64,000 bases of DNA from Corynebacterium suicordis DSM 45110 (GTDB lineage: Bacteria; Actinomycetota; Actinomycetes; Mycobacteriales; Mycobacteriaceae): the NCBI RefSeq assembly GCF_015351405.1, contig NZ_JADKMY010000001.1, positions 372,001 through 436,000 on the forward strand. Reading direction: 5' to 3'. Positions 34,985-47,909 of the stretch are shown piece by piece (within the stretch, counting starts at the first letter, position 1; every line of letters starts with the position of its first letter). Under the pieces are notes generated by a model. The model was given only the letters and a program-made list of their open reading frames with translations. It did not search any database and was not told the origin of the DNA. The position numbers were made by a program, and so were the translations under genes.

Positions 34985-36426
34985 TGTTTCCCGCCAGTTG
35001 TAGGCTCAACCACAATGACAACATTTTTGTGGTCATGGATTGCGTGCTGGGCACCCCGGTGTGCAATCAATTCTTGTGGGAAATTGATTGTGTTTTCGAC
35101 GCCAAGCACTTCCAGAAAATCGGGGAATCTCTCAAGCACGGGCGCATTTCTCGCTCGCTGGTGCGTACGCGGCTGGGACGGGATCACTGGGTGCAGGATG
35201 AGAATGCCGGACACGTGAGCATTGCCCGCCTGGATGAGCTTGTGCTGAGCGGCGCTGATCAATGGGCCCAGGAGATTTTGCGGGATACCCCGGTCAATGT
35301 CCACGGAGGGAAGTCGTGGATTTTCGCGGCCGCACCCACCGCAGCTGGTACCACTGTGGTTCTCTTCGTGTGCTCGCATGCCGCGGGAGATGGATCAGCG
35401 ATGATTCTGGCACTGCAAGAGGCGTGCGCGGGAACACCCAAGCCGCTGCCTGCGACCCGGCCGGCGAGCCTGCTGGATAACCAGCGGGATCAGGGAACGT
35501 TGCTCCAGCAGATGATGGGAGCTACCCGTGAGCTGCTGCGCGGGGGGAAGGCTGGTGCTGGTGCAGACGCTGCGGCTGGTGCCGAGTCTGATGCTGCCGA
35601 AGGCGCCGAGGCAGCCGAGGAAGCCACTACGGCGGGGGCCGCTGCGCAGGCGGATGTGCCACGCTCGGAAGGCTCCAGGCAGCTCGTTGCCGTGACGTTC
35701 GCCGTTGACTATGCGCAGTTTGAGCAGCGTGCCCGCCAATCCGCTGGCACCGCCAATAGTCTGTTCGCGGCCGTGGTTGGGCGGGTGGCGCAAAGACTGG
35801 GAACACTGCCGTCTACCACTGGCGTGCAGCCACTCGCAGTGCCGATGTCCAAGCGGAAGAGCCCAGCGGAACTGCAGTCCAATCTCACCCAAGGGGCCAC
35901 CGCGCAGCTGGATCTTTCGACAAGCATCTACGCGGACCTTTCCGGGGTGCGCGGGCAGATGAAGCAGGCTTATGCGAAGGCCGCAGGCAAGCCAGGTGCG
36001 GCGGACTTGCTGTTCGAAGTAGCGCAGGGACTGCCCGATTGGCTGGTCAAGCGCCTGAATAAGGCAGATTCCGCACCGCGGGCACTGGCCTCAAACTTGG
36101 GTAAGGTGCCAGCGGACATTGCGTGCTTGGGTTTGGATGAGCTCACCGAGGGCCCAACCCCCAAGTCATTCCTCTCTGCTCGCACCACCTTGGTGGAGAA
36201 CGCTCCCGCCTTGACCGCCGCTGATCCCGCGAGCACCAATGCGTGGGCGTGCGTGGTGGGGGATTCCCTGGTGGTCTCGCTGGTCGCCCCTGAACCGCTG
36301 ACAACCCAGGAAGATCCGCACAGTACCGAGGAGCTCACCGTCGCCGGGGCCTTCCAGGCAGAGCTCGCCGCCTGGGGTCTGCAGGGCAAGCGGATCTACT
36401 CCGCGCCCAACTCCGTGGATAGTTGA
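34984..36426 (+). CDS. Divergent condensation-fold acyltransferase (third of four)
   Basis: The GTG at 34984 overlaps the preceding TAG by one base and gives 480 residues. The motif H132-AAGD-G137 lies in FVCSHAAGDGSAMIL. The N-terminal half is shorter than in the neighbours, and an Ala/Glu/Gly-rich low-complexity linker (about residues 185-225) joins two halves. The GWF motif is absent; NLTQGATAQLDLS stands there instead. The order of motifs recalls wax-ester-synthase/condensation enzymes. It runs 31 bases into the convergent fourth gene. Confidence 0.72.
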   Translation: MFPASCRLNHNDNIFVVMDCVLGTPVCNQFLWEIDCVFDAKHFQKIGESLKHGRISRSLVRTRLGRDHWVQDENAGHVSIARLDELVLSGADQWAQEILRDTPVNVHGGKSWIFAAAPTAAGTTVVLFVCSHAAGDGSAMILALQEACAGTPKPLPATRPASLLDNQRDQGTLLQQMMGATRELLRGGKAGAGADAAAGAESDAAEGAEAAEEATTAGAAAQADVPRSEGSRQLVAVTFAVDYAQFEQRARQSAGTANSLFAAVVGRVAQRLGTLPSTTGVQPLAVPMSKRKSPAELQSNLTQGATAQLDLSTSIYADLSGVRGQMKQAYAKAAGKPGAADLLFEVAQGLPDWLVKRLNKADSAPRALASNLGKVPADIACLGLDELTEGPTPKSFLSARTTLVENAPALTAADPASTNAWACVVGDSLVVSLVAPEPLTTQEDPHSTEELTVAGAFQAELAAWGLQGKRIYSAPNSVDS

Positions 36427-37685
36427 GCGAAGAAACCCTTCATGAAGCTGCGCGCCTGCGGAGTGTCCGGGTAGCAAGCACGCACAGCAATTCCGCGCTC
36501 CGTGCGCGAGAACCACAAGATGGCGGAATCCACGGCGCTGCGGGAGGACACATAGTGCGCGCCGGGTACGGATCCGCCGCGCTTGGTGAAGTCGATGAAA
36601 GACGCAGAGAAGATCGTGGCATGCGGGAATTCGGGCGCATAGTGGCTCAGAACCGTCTCCAGACTGAGCCCCTGAGCCGCCACCGCGTTCCGCAAACCAG
36701 CGCGAGTAGCCACCGGGGTGGGTTCCGGCACCGCCACGATCGGCGCATTTCCCACCAGCCAACCCACCGTGTTCTGCGCAGGTGAACCCGCCTTTCCCCG
36801 AGTGTGCATGGGGATCAACAGCGGTACGCGCTTTCCCAGCACCCGCGCCATCGCCGTGAGAATGTGCGGAAATGGCTTGCCCGCGATTTCCTCCCGTAGA
36901 TCGCTTTCCGGAACCAGAACGAAGGTTTCGTGGGCCGCGGGGAGTGTTTCCTTCTTTTCGACGCCAAGATCAGCTGGAAAGCCAGGGATAGTGCCGGAGG
37001 TTTCGCGGAAAAACTCTCCCCATACCTTTTCCGCCAGTTTGGCATCCCAGGAATCCTGTTCCACCGCATCCCGGTTCTGCAGCGCCTCCGCGTAGGAATA
37101 GGCGGCAGGCGGCGTAGTGGAAAGCGCGGAAAGATCGTCACCCTCCAGGAGCGAATACAATTCGCGTGCCAGGATGTCCATGCTGATCATGTCCACGTGC
37201 AGGTGATCAAAGCACAGCAGGAGGAAGTCTCCACTGCGGGCGCAAAAAGCGCCCGGGGAACCCAGCGGGCTACAACGCTGGGAGATGAGGCTTTCCAGCT
37301 GCTCAACCGGGCAGTTCTCTCCCGGCTGGATATGCACCGCCTCTGGGGGGAGGGCATGAACGGTATAGGTTGGCGTCGAGAAAAAAGGAGGCTGCTGCGA
37401 AGAGGGCAGGAACACGGCCCACCGCAGGGCATCATGGCGGTGAAGGAGCTGGGAGAAAAGCTCCGCGACGCGCTCCGGCGCAAGTTCTGGGACCGCAGGA
37501 TGCTGCAGCGCCACGCCCAACCAGGCCGAAGATCCCTGGGCAAAAAGGCTGCTGAGATGGTTGCGGTGATTGAAGCCAGGGGTCACCTCGGTAGACGGAT
37601 CCGGCGCGAACTGGGGCGCGGGCGTGACGGGGAATTCCTCCACCGGAGCCGTTAAATCCAGGTTGTCCAAATAGGTGATATCCAC
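36396..37685 (-). CDS. PapA-like condensation-fold acyltransferase (fourth, opposite strand)
   Basis: The GTG at 37685 gives 429 residues (MDITYLDNLDLTAPVEEFP at the start). TAGAAT lies 7 bases upstream on the minus strand, so a leaderless start is likely; the longer frame to 37913 has no support. The catalytic motif is H161-LHVD-M166 in LLCFDHLHVDMISMDI: HxxxD with Met for the usual Gly. LLHRHDALRWAVF and NTVGWLVGNAPIVAVP match the PapA pattern. It converges on the third gene, with their ends overlapping by 31 bases. Lipid or sugar acylation is inferred. Confidence 0.78.
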   Translation of the reverse strand: MDITYLDNLDLTAPVEEFPVTPAPQFAPDPSTEVTPGFNHRNHLSSLFAQGSSAWLGVALQHPAVPELAPERVAELFSQLLHRHDALRWAVFLPSSQQPPFFSTPTYTVHALPPEAVHIQPGENCPVEQLESLISQRCSPLGSPGAFCARSGDFLLLCFDHLHVDMISMDILARELYSLLEGDDLSALSTTPPAAYSYAEALQNRDAVEQDSWDAKLAEKVWGEFFRETSGTIPGFPADLGVEKKETLPAAHETFVLVPESDLREEIAGKPFPHILTAMARVLGKRVPLLIPMHTRGKAGSPAQNTVGWLVGNAPIVAVPEPTPVATRAGLRNAVAAQGLSLETVLSHYAPEFPHATIFSASFIDFTKRGGSVPGAHYVSSRSAVDSAILWFSRTERGIAVRACYPDTPQARSFMKGFFAQLSTELGAE

Positions 37686-37692
37686 CCTGATT

Positions 37693-37698
37693 ATTCTA
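37693..37698 (-). promoter_or_regulatory. -10 element for leaderless fourth acyltransferase gene
   Basis: On the minus strand TAGAAT followed by AATCAGG leads straight to the GTG at 37685. Transcription therefore runs away from rpoB. Confidence 0.55.
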
Positions 37699-38131
37699 GG
37701 CTGAGCGGGCAAAACCACAACAAATGTGCAGCCCAGGTGCAGGCGACAAATTGACATCTTCGGGCTATTGTGAGGAAGATGGTGGGCAACACGGACTGGG
37801 GAGCCGGAGTTGTGGGGGAGCGGATAGCGCAGGATCGTACCTGAGCTGGACAGAACGCGCGCCAGCATATAAGGTACTTCTTTGCGCTGGATTATTGTCC
37901 GGGTATCTTGCACAAGCAGGCAGAATTACGGAGAAATCCGTATTGACTACAGGCTTTGCCAAATGCACAGCGCGGGTAACAACCCGAGAATGTGTGATTT
38001 GACAAGGTCTATTAGCTGTTTCTTGGAGCCGGTTACACAATGGATAGTTAATCCACATAAACGACCATCACACGACCGTACGCTCAAATATATGCAACTT
38101 AGTTTCCCGCAGATCCGCCCAGCGGGACACG
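37699..38131 (+). promoter_or_regulatory. Gene-free rpoB upstream region
   Basis: These 433 bases hold no convincing gene. They must carry the rpoBC promoter. One candidate is TTTGCG (37881-37886), a 17-base spacer and TATCTT (37904-37909). Another -35-like TTGACA lies at 37999-38004 without a good partner. A long 5' leader for rpoB is likely. No terminator was recognised here, which is expected because the genes on the left face away. Confidence 0.4.
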
Positions 38132-41100
38132 GTGCATGAGGTGCTGGAAGGACCCATCTTGGCAGTCTCCCGCCAGACAAGTTCAGTGGCCGGAATCCCC
38201 GGAGCTTCGCAGCGATACTCTTTCGCTAAGATCGACGCTCCGATTGAGGTTCCTGGCCTTCTTGACCTCCAACGAGATTCCTTTGATTGGCTCGTTGGCA
38301 CGCCTGAATGGCGCGCTAACGCCCAAGCTGAGGCCGGGGAAGGCGTCCGCATTACCAGTGGACTCGAGGACATCCTCGATGAGCTTTCCCCCATTGAGGA
38401 CTACTCGGAGAACATGTCCCTGACTCTCTCCGAGCCACGTTTCGAAGACGTGAAGTCCACCATCGATGAGGCCAAGGACAAGGACATCAACTACGCCGCG
38501 CCACTTTATGTGACCGCGGAATTCACCAACGCAATGTCCGGTGAAATCAAGTCCCAGACCGTCTTCATCGGCGATTTCCCGATGATGACCAACAAGGGCA
38601 CCTTCATCATCAACGGCACCGAGCGTGTCGTTGTTTCCCAGTTGGTGCGCTCCCCAGGTGTGTACTTCGATGCTTCCATGGATGCCTCTACCGAGCGCAT
38701 CCTGCACTCCGTGAAGGTTATTCCTTCTCGCGGTGCTTGGTTGGAGTTCGACGTCGATAAGCGCGATACCGTTGGTGTCCGCATCGACCGCAAGCGTCGT
38801 CAGCCGGTTACCGTGCTGCTGAAGGCCCTGGGCCTGACCACCGAAGAAATTACTGCTCGCTTCGGCTTCTCCGAGATCATGATGTCCACGCTGGAAAAAG
38901 ACGGCGTGGCCAACACCGATGAAGCACTGCTGGAGATCTACCGCAAGCAGCGCCCAGGCGAGTCGCCAACCCGCGACTCCGCACAGGCTCTCATGGAGAA
39001 CTCCTTCTTCAAGGCGAAGCGCTATGACCTGGCAAAGGTGGGCCGCTACAAGGTCAACCGCAAGCTGGGCCTCGGTGGAGACACCGATGGCACCATGACG
39101 CTGACCGAAGAAGACATCTTGACCACCATTGAGTACCTGGTGCGTCTGCACGCTGGTGAGAAGTCCATGACTTCCCCAGAGGGCATCGAGATCCCCATCG
39201 GTACCGATGACATCGACCACTTCGGTAACCGCCGTCTGCGTACCGTGGGCGAGCTCATCCAGAACCAGGTTCGTGTGGGTCTGTCCCGCATGGAGCGCGT
39301 GGTTCGTGAGCGCATGACCACGCAGGATGCGGAGTCCATCACTCCTACCTCCCTGATCAACGTGCGCCCAGTTTCTGCTGCGATCCGTGAGTTCTTCGGA
39401 ACCTCCCAGCTCTCGCAGTTCCTGGATCAGAACAACTCCCTGTCCGGATTGACGCACAAGCGTCGTCTGTCCGCACTGGGCCCAGGTGGTCTGACCCGTG
39501 ACCGCGCTGGACTGGAAGTCCGCGACGTGCACCCTTCTCACTACGGCCGCATGTGCCCAATTGAGACTCCCGAAGGTCCAAACATTGGCCTGATCGGCTC
39601 TTTGTCCTCCTTCGCTCGCGTGAACCCATTCGGCTTCATCGAGACCCCTTACCGCCGCGTGATCGATGGCCAGATCACGGACGAGGTGCACTACTTCACC
39701 GCCGATGAGGAAGATCGCCACGTGGTTGCACAGGCGAACACCCCATTCGACGAGAACAACCGCTTCGTGGAAGAGCGCATTGAGGTGCGCCTGCGCGGCG
39801 GAGATGTAGAAGTGGTTCCCGCCTCCGAGGTGGACTACATGGACGTTTCGCCACGACAGATGGTTTCCGTGGCAACCGCCATGATTCCATTCCTCGAGCA
39901 CGACGATGCAAACCGTGCGCTGATGGGCGCCAACATGCAGCGTCAGGCTGTGCCTCTGCTGCGTGCCGAAGCTCCATTCGTGGGCACCGGTATGGAGCTG
40001 CGTGCAGCTTATGATGCCGGCGATATGATCATCGCTCCAAAGTCCGGCGTGGTGGAGTTCGTCTCCGCTGACTACGTCACGATCATGGACGATGAAGGCA
40101 TCCGCGATACCTTCATGCTGCGCAAGTTCGAGCGCACCAACCAGGGCACCTCTTACAACCAGAAGCCTTTGGTTGACGAAGGTCAGCGCGTTGAGGCCGG
40201 TCAGGTTATCGCTGACGGCCCCGGCACCGACAACGGCGAAATGGCACTGGGCAAGAACTTGCTGGTCGCCTTCATGCCGTGGGAAGGCCACAACTACGAG
40301 GATGCGATCATCCTCAACCAGCGCATGGTGGAAGAGGACGTACTGACCTCTATCCACATCGAAGAGCATGAGATCGACGCCCGCGATACCAAGCTGGGCC
40401 CAGAGGAAATCACCCGCGATATTCCTAACGTGGGTGAAGACGTTCTGGCTGACCTGGATGAGCGCGGAATCGTGCGCATCGGCGCCGACGTGCGTGACGG
40501 TGATGTCCTGGTGGGCAAGGTCACCCCTAAGGGTGAAACTGAGCTGACTCCTGAAGAGCGCCTGCTGCGCGCCATCTTCGGCGAAAAGGCTCGCGAAGTG
40601 CGCGATACCTCCATGAAGGTTCCTCACGGCGAGACCGGCAAGGTCATCGGCGTGCGCGTATTCTCCCGCGAAGATGATGATGACCTGGCTCCAGGCGTGA
40701 ACGAAATGGTTCGCGTCTACGTGGCTCAGAAGCGCAAGATCCAGGACGGCGATAAGCTCGCCGGCCGTCACGGCAACAAGGGCGTCGTGGGCAAGATCCT
40801 GCCTCAGGAAGACATGCCATTCCTCCCGGATGGCACGCCAATCGACATCATCCTGAACACCCACGGTGTGCCTCGTCGTATGAACATCGGCCAGGTTTTG
40901 GAAGTTCACCTGGGCTGGTTGGCTAAGGCCGGCTGGACCGTGGACACCAACTCTGAGGATCCAAAGATCCAGAAGATGCTGGAGACCCTGCCTTCCGACC
41001 TCTACGAGGTTCCGGCAGACTCCCTGACCGCCACCCCGGTATTCGACGGTGCGTCTAACGCTGAGCTCTCCGGCCTGCTGCGTTCCTCCAACTCCAACCG

Positions 41101-41653
41101 AGATGGAATCCGCCTGGTTGATGACTTCGGTAAGGCCGCTTTGATGGATGGCCGCTCCGGCGAGCCATACCCATACCCAGTGTCCGTGGGCTACATGTAC
41201 ATGCTTAAGCTGCACCACCTGGTCGACGAGAAGATTCACGCTCGTTCCACCGGTCCTTACTCCATGATTACCCAGCAGCCACTGGGTGGTAAGGCCCAGT
41301 TCGGTGGCCAGCGCTTCGGTGAGATGGAGGTGTGGGCAATGCAGGCTTATGGCGCTGCCTACACCCTGCAGGAGCTGCTGACCATCAAGTCCGATGACGT
41401 GGTTGGCCGCGTGAAGGTCTACGAGGCCATCGTGAAGGGCGAGAATATCCCTGATCCGGGTATCCCAGAGTCCTTCAAGGTGCTCCTCAAGGAGCTGCAG
41501 TCCCTGTGCCTCAACGTGGAAGTACTTGCGGCAGATGGCACCCCAATGGAGTTGACATCCGACGATGACGACGAGCTGGAGAACGCTAACGCATCTCTCG
41601 GCATCAACTTGTCTCGCGATGAGCGCCCGGACGCTGACCTCGACGTCAGCTAA
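38132..41653 (+). CDS. rpoB: RNA polymerase beta subunit
   Basis: The 1173-residue protein matches corynebacterial RpoB from end to end as recalled: [15 protein letters not shown] at the start, then [21 protein letters not shown], and [13 protein letters not shown] at the end. The rifampicin-binding cluster (nt about 39390-39490) has [14 protein letters not shown] and [11 protein letters not shown], all wild type at the usual resistance positions. The GTG at 38132 is the start of the longest plausible frame; a second GTG at 38141 would give the M-LEGP start used in related genomes. rpoC follows 78 bases later. Confidence 0.98.
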   Translation: MHEVLEGPILAVSRQTSSVAGIPGASQRYSFAKIDAPIEVPGLLDLQRDSFDWLVGTPEWRANAQAEAGEGVRITSGLEDILDELSPIEDYSENMSLTLSEPRFEDVKSTIDEAKDKDINYAAPLYVTAEFTNAMSGEIKSQTVFIGDFPMMTNKGTFIINGTERVVVSQLVRSPGVYFDASMDASTERILHSVKVIPSRGAWLEFDVDKRDTVGVRIDRKRRQPVTVLLKALGLTTEEITARFGFSEIMMSTLEKDGVANTDEALLEIYRKQRPGESPTRDSAQALMENSFFKAKRYDLAKVGRYKVNRKLGLGGDTDGTMTLTEEDILTTIEYLVRLHAGEKSMTSPEGIEIPIGTDDIDHFGNRRLRTVGELIQNQVRVGLSRMERVVRERMTTQDAESITPTSLINVRPVSAAIREFFGTSQLSQFLDQNNSLSGLTHKRRLSALGPGGLTRDRAGLEVRDVHPSHYGRMCPIETPEGPNIGLIGSLSSFARVNPFGFIETPYRRVIDGQITDEVHYFTADEEDRHVVAQANTPFDENNRFVEERIEVRLRGGDVEVVPASEVDYMDVSPRQMVSVATAMIPFLEHDDANRALMGANMQRQAVPLLRAEAPFVGTGMELRAAYDAGDMIIAPKSGVVEFVSADYVTIMDDEGIRDTFMLRKFERTNQGTSYNQKPLVDEGQRVEAGQVIADGPGTDNGEMALGKNLLVAFMPWEGHNYEDAIILNQRMVEEDVLTSIHIEEHEIDARDTKLGPEEITRDIPNVGEDVLADLDERGIVRIGADVRDGDVLVGKVTPKGETELTPEERLLRAIFGEKAREVRDTSMKVPHGETGKVIGVRVFSREDDDDLAPGVNEMVRVYVAQKRKIQDGDKLAGRHGNKGVVGKILPQEDMPFLPDGTPIDIILNTHGVPRRMNIGQVLEVHLGWLAKAGWTVDTNSEDPKIQKMLETLPSDLYEVPADSLTATPVFDGASNAELSGLLRSSNSNRDGIRLVDDFGKAALMDGRSGEPYPYPVSVGYMYMLKLHHLVDEKIHARSTGPYSMITQQPLGGKAQFGGQRFGEMEVWAMQAYGAAYTLQELLTIKSDDVVGRVKVYEAIVKGENIPDPGIPESFKVLLKELQSLCLNVEVLAADGTPMELTSDDDDELENANASLGINLSRDERPDADLDVS

Positions 41654-41731
41654 CGCGCTGCCTGAACTCAAAAACTGACCTTTAGTATCACCACCAAGGC
41701 CCTCCGCAATAGGAGGGGAAAGGAAGTTCAC

Positions 41732-45700
<3,969 letters not shown>

Positions 45701-45769
45701 CAGCAGTACCCCCTCTGAATGAGGGGAGAGGCTTTTCATCCCACTGCGGGTGAATGGCCTGATCAGAAC

Positions 45770-45804
45770 AGCCGCGAGGGCATTACGCTTCTCGTGGCTT
45801 TTTT
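45770..45804 (+). terminator. Intrinsic terminator after rpoC
   Basis: AGCCGCGAG and CTCGTGGCT form the stem with one G-U and are followed by TTTTT. It lies before the secreted lipase relic. Confidence 0.8.
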
Positions 45805-45835
45805 GTTTCGCGTTTCTGCAGAAAATTATGCGAAT

Positions 45836-47091
45836 ATGCGTATGTTATTTTGTACGTCAAACTTGTTGCGTCGCACGGGCGCTCTTCTCATTGGTGTGTC
45901 CGCCTCCCTCGTCTCTGCCTTGCACGCTGCTCCGGCCTTCGCGCAAGACGCTCCCTTGTCAGATCCTTCCTCCGCCAACTCTTCGACCAGCGCGCAAGGT
46001 AGCGGCGACGGTCAGTACGCCTCTTCCGAGATGCCTTTCGACGTGCGCAACAGCACAGTGGGAACCGGAACTGAGCAGAACAACTTCCTCAGCCCGTTCT
46101 TCCAGACCATTCTCCAGCCACGTCTGGCACCAGCCGGGGCAAACGATTGGAACTGTAAGCCATCTGACGAGCACCCGAACCCAGTGATTCTGGTTCACGG
46201 CACCATCGAGAACGCTTACAACAACTGGGCCGCCATGGCCCCAATTCTTAAGCGCGATGGCTACTGCGTGTTCGCGCCAAACCTGGGCCGGGCTGGTCTG
46301 CTTGCCCCGGGTGGCTTCGCGGCGATCGCCAACAACACTTATGGCCTGGGTCAAGTGGAAATCACCTCTGAGCAGCTGGGGAAGGTTGTCAACGAAGTCC
46401 TCAAGACCACCGGCGCCTCCCAAGTTGACCTGGTTGGCCACTCTCAGGGTGGCATCGTGGCTAGGTACTACGCGCAGTTCCTCGGAGGAACCAACGCGGA
46501 AAACCCTGAGAAAACCGCGTGGGCAAGATCGTGACACTGGGTGCGACCAACCACGGCACCACCCTGACCGGCTGGGCTGATATCGGCCAGGAACGCGCCG
46601 ATATCGAAGGCTCGCTGGCCACTGAGAATGGGGACACCATCGGTTCTACCTCCGGAAGTGTGGAGGAACCGCTCAATTGGGTGAACACGGCAACCGGTCT
46701 CACCGACGCTCAGCGTATCGAGCTGAAGAAGTGGCTGGTCGGCTGGGCTGGCGCACAGCAGGCCATGGGGTCTGACCTGCTGGCCAAGCTCAACGAAGGC
46801 GGAGATACTCGCCCGGGCATTGCTTATACGGTGATCGGCACTGAGTATGACAATATCTCCACCCCGTACACCAAGACTTTCCTCACGGCGGGGCCAGACG
46901 CCACCGTAAAGAACATCACCCTGCAGGAAGGATGTGTGCAGGATCAGTCCAGCCACATCTCCATGTCTTATTCTCCGCGCGCCATCGATTACGTGCGTAA
47001 CGCCCTAGATCCAGAGATCGTGCCGGAATCCGCTATCCGTTGTGCACCGCATAAGGGAGCACTGGGATTCAGCGTGCGTTCGCTGGTTTAG
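45836..47091 (+). pseudogene. Secreted lipase, broken by a one-base frameshift
   Basis: Frame one (to 46534) encodes a signal peptide (LLRRTGALLIGVSASLVSALHAAPAFAQ, cleaved after AFA), the oxyanion motif VILVHGT and the elbow LVGHSQGG. It then ends in ENPEKTAWARS and a stop. The neighbouring frame from about 46519 goes on with VGKIVTLGATNHGTTLTG to QSSHISMSYSP and a normal end. Aligning with the intact lipase-like gene at 25.7 kb shows that one A is missing in the run GAGAAAACC near 46510. The product was a class 2 lipase, probably exported. It is either a true pseudogene or a sequencing error in a homopolymer. ATG 45842 is an alternative start. Confidence 0.85.
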
Positions 47092-47133
47092 TAAGTGAGA
47101 ATTATTTTCTTCCCTTGATTCATGGTGGAGGGT

Positions 47134-47170
47134 AAAGCGCGAGGACTCATTGTGAGCCCTCGCGCTTTTT
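47134..47170 (+). terminator. Terminator after the lipase relic
   Basis: AAGCGCGAGG and CCTCGCGCTT form the stem, followed by TTTT. From here to 47378 no gene is visible; these roughly 210 bases must carry the promoter of the ten-gene operon, but no convincing -35/-10 pair was read. Confidence 0.85.
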
Positions 47171-47378
47171 CATTTCCCGGGCGCCCAATAAACCGCACCT
47201 AATAAAGCACTGTGGATTCTGGAAATATTGCAGGTTAGGGGTAGTAGGTGTCCCTCATAAAGCCGGAAAGTTCCTGCACGATGAACTAGCATAAATCCAT
47301 AGTTTGATTTGGCGACGTTCACCGATGGAAATCCGTGTGACAGCAGCGTGAATCCCGGTGTCGGTAGAAAGGTCGAGA

Positions 47379-47909
47379 ATGAATTCCAACCACGATGGCT
47401 TTGGTGGCTCTTCGCCACAGGGCTGGGGATCCACCAACCCCAGTTCTGGATGGGGAAATACAGGTGGCTTCGAAAATGAAGCGCAGAATGGGTTTGGGCC
47501 AGGTATGAACTCCGGCGGAGGGTTTGGCGGACCACGGTCCGCCTCTGCAGTGGAGACACCCGCTGCGGCTACTCCCATCAAATTCACCTCAGCTCCCCAT
47601 ACTCGGATCATTCCGAGCTTGATCTGCGGGGTGCTGGCAGTGCTGCTGTGCGCCTACCTGCAATTCAGCGGAGCTTCTTCCACGGATAGTCAGTATCCCA
47701 TCGTGGCCGCAGTGGCATGGCTGCTCGCCGGAATCTTCGGAATTGTCCTGTTGGGTCAGTACTTTTCCCAGGACAATCGCCAGCGCACCACGGGTGTGTA
47801 CCAAATCATTAGCTGGAAACAGACCCTTTATTGGGTCACTATAATCGCATTATTTGTGGGGATTATTTGGTCCGCTATTCATATCGGCATTTGGGCAGGT
47901 AAGCACTAA
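47379..47909 (+). CDS. FG-rich membrane protein, first gene of the tubulin-like operon
   Basis: From ATG 47379 (GAAAGG 6 bases upstream) the protein has 176 residues. The first 60 are Gly, Asn, Ser and Phe rich with repeated GFG/GGFG. Three membrane spans follow at about 75-97, 105-128 and 148-170. No named family is recognised. The low-complexity part resembles the tail of the next protein and the start of the last protein of the operon. Its TAA shares a base with the ATG of the vWA gene (TAATG), implying coupled translation. The FG segment probably faces the cytosol, which is inference. Confidence 0.75.
   Translation: MNSNHDGFGGSSPQGWGSTNPSSGWGNTGGFENEAQNGFGPGMNSGGGFGGPRSASAVETPAAATPIKFTSAPHTRIIPSLICGVLAVLLCAYLQFSGASSTDSQYPIVAAVAWLLAGIFGIVLLGQYFSQDNRQRTTGVYQIISWKQTLYWVTIIALFVGIIWSAIHIGIWAGKH

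Noticed and set aside
29229..37685. Nonribosomal peptide synthetase cluster
   Set aside because: The condensation-fold proteins stand alone, with no adenylation or carrier domain in the block, which fits PapA-type transferases instead.
38183..41731. 1182-codon open frame antisense to rpoB
   Set aside because: It mirrors the third-base GC bias of rpoB, has no family-like text and is a shadow of a highly biased gene.
46495..46545. Programmed -1 frameshift to join the two lipase halves
   Set aside because: The site GAG AAA ACC lacks a proper slippery heptamer and the A run is too short for polymerase slippage; a simple one-base loss explains it better.
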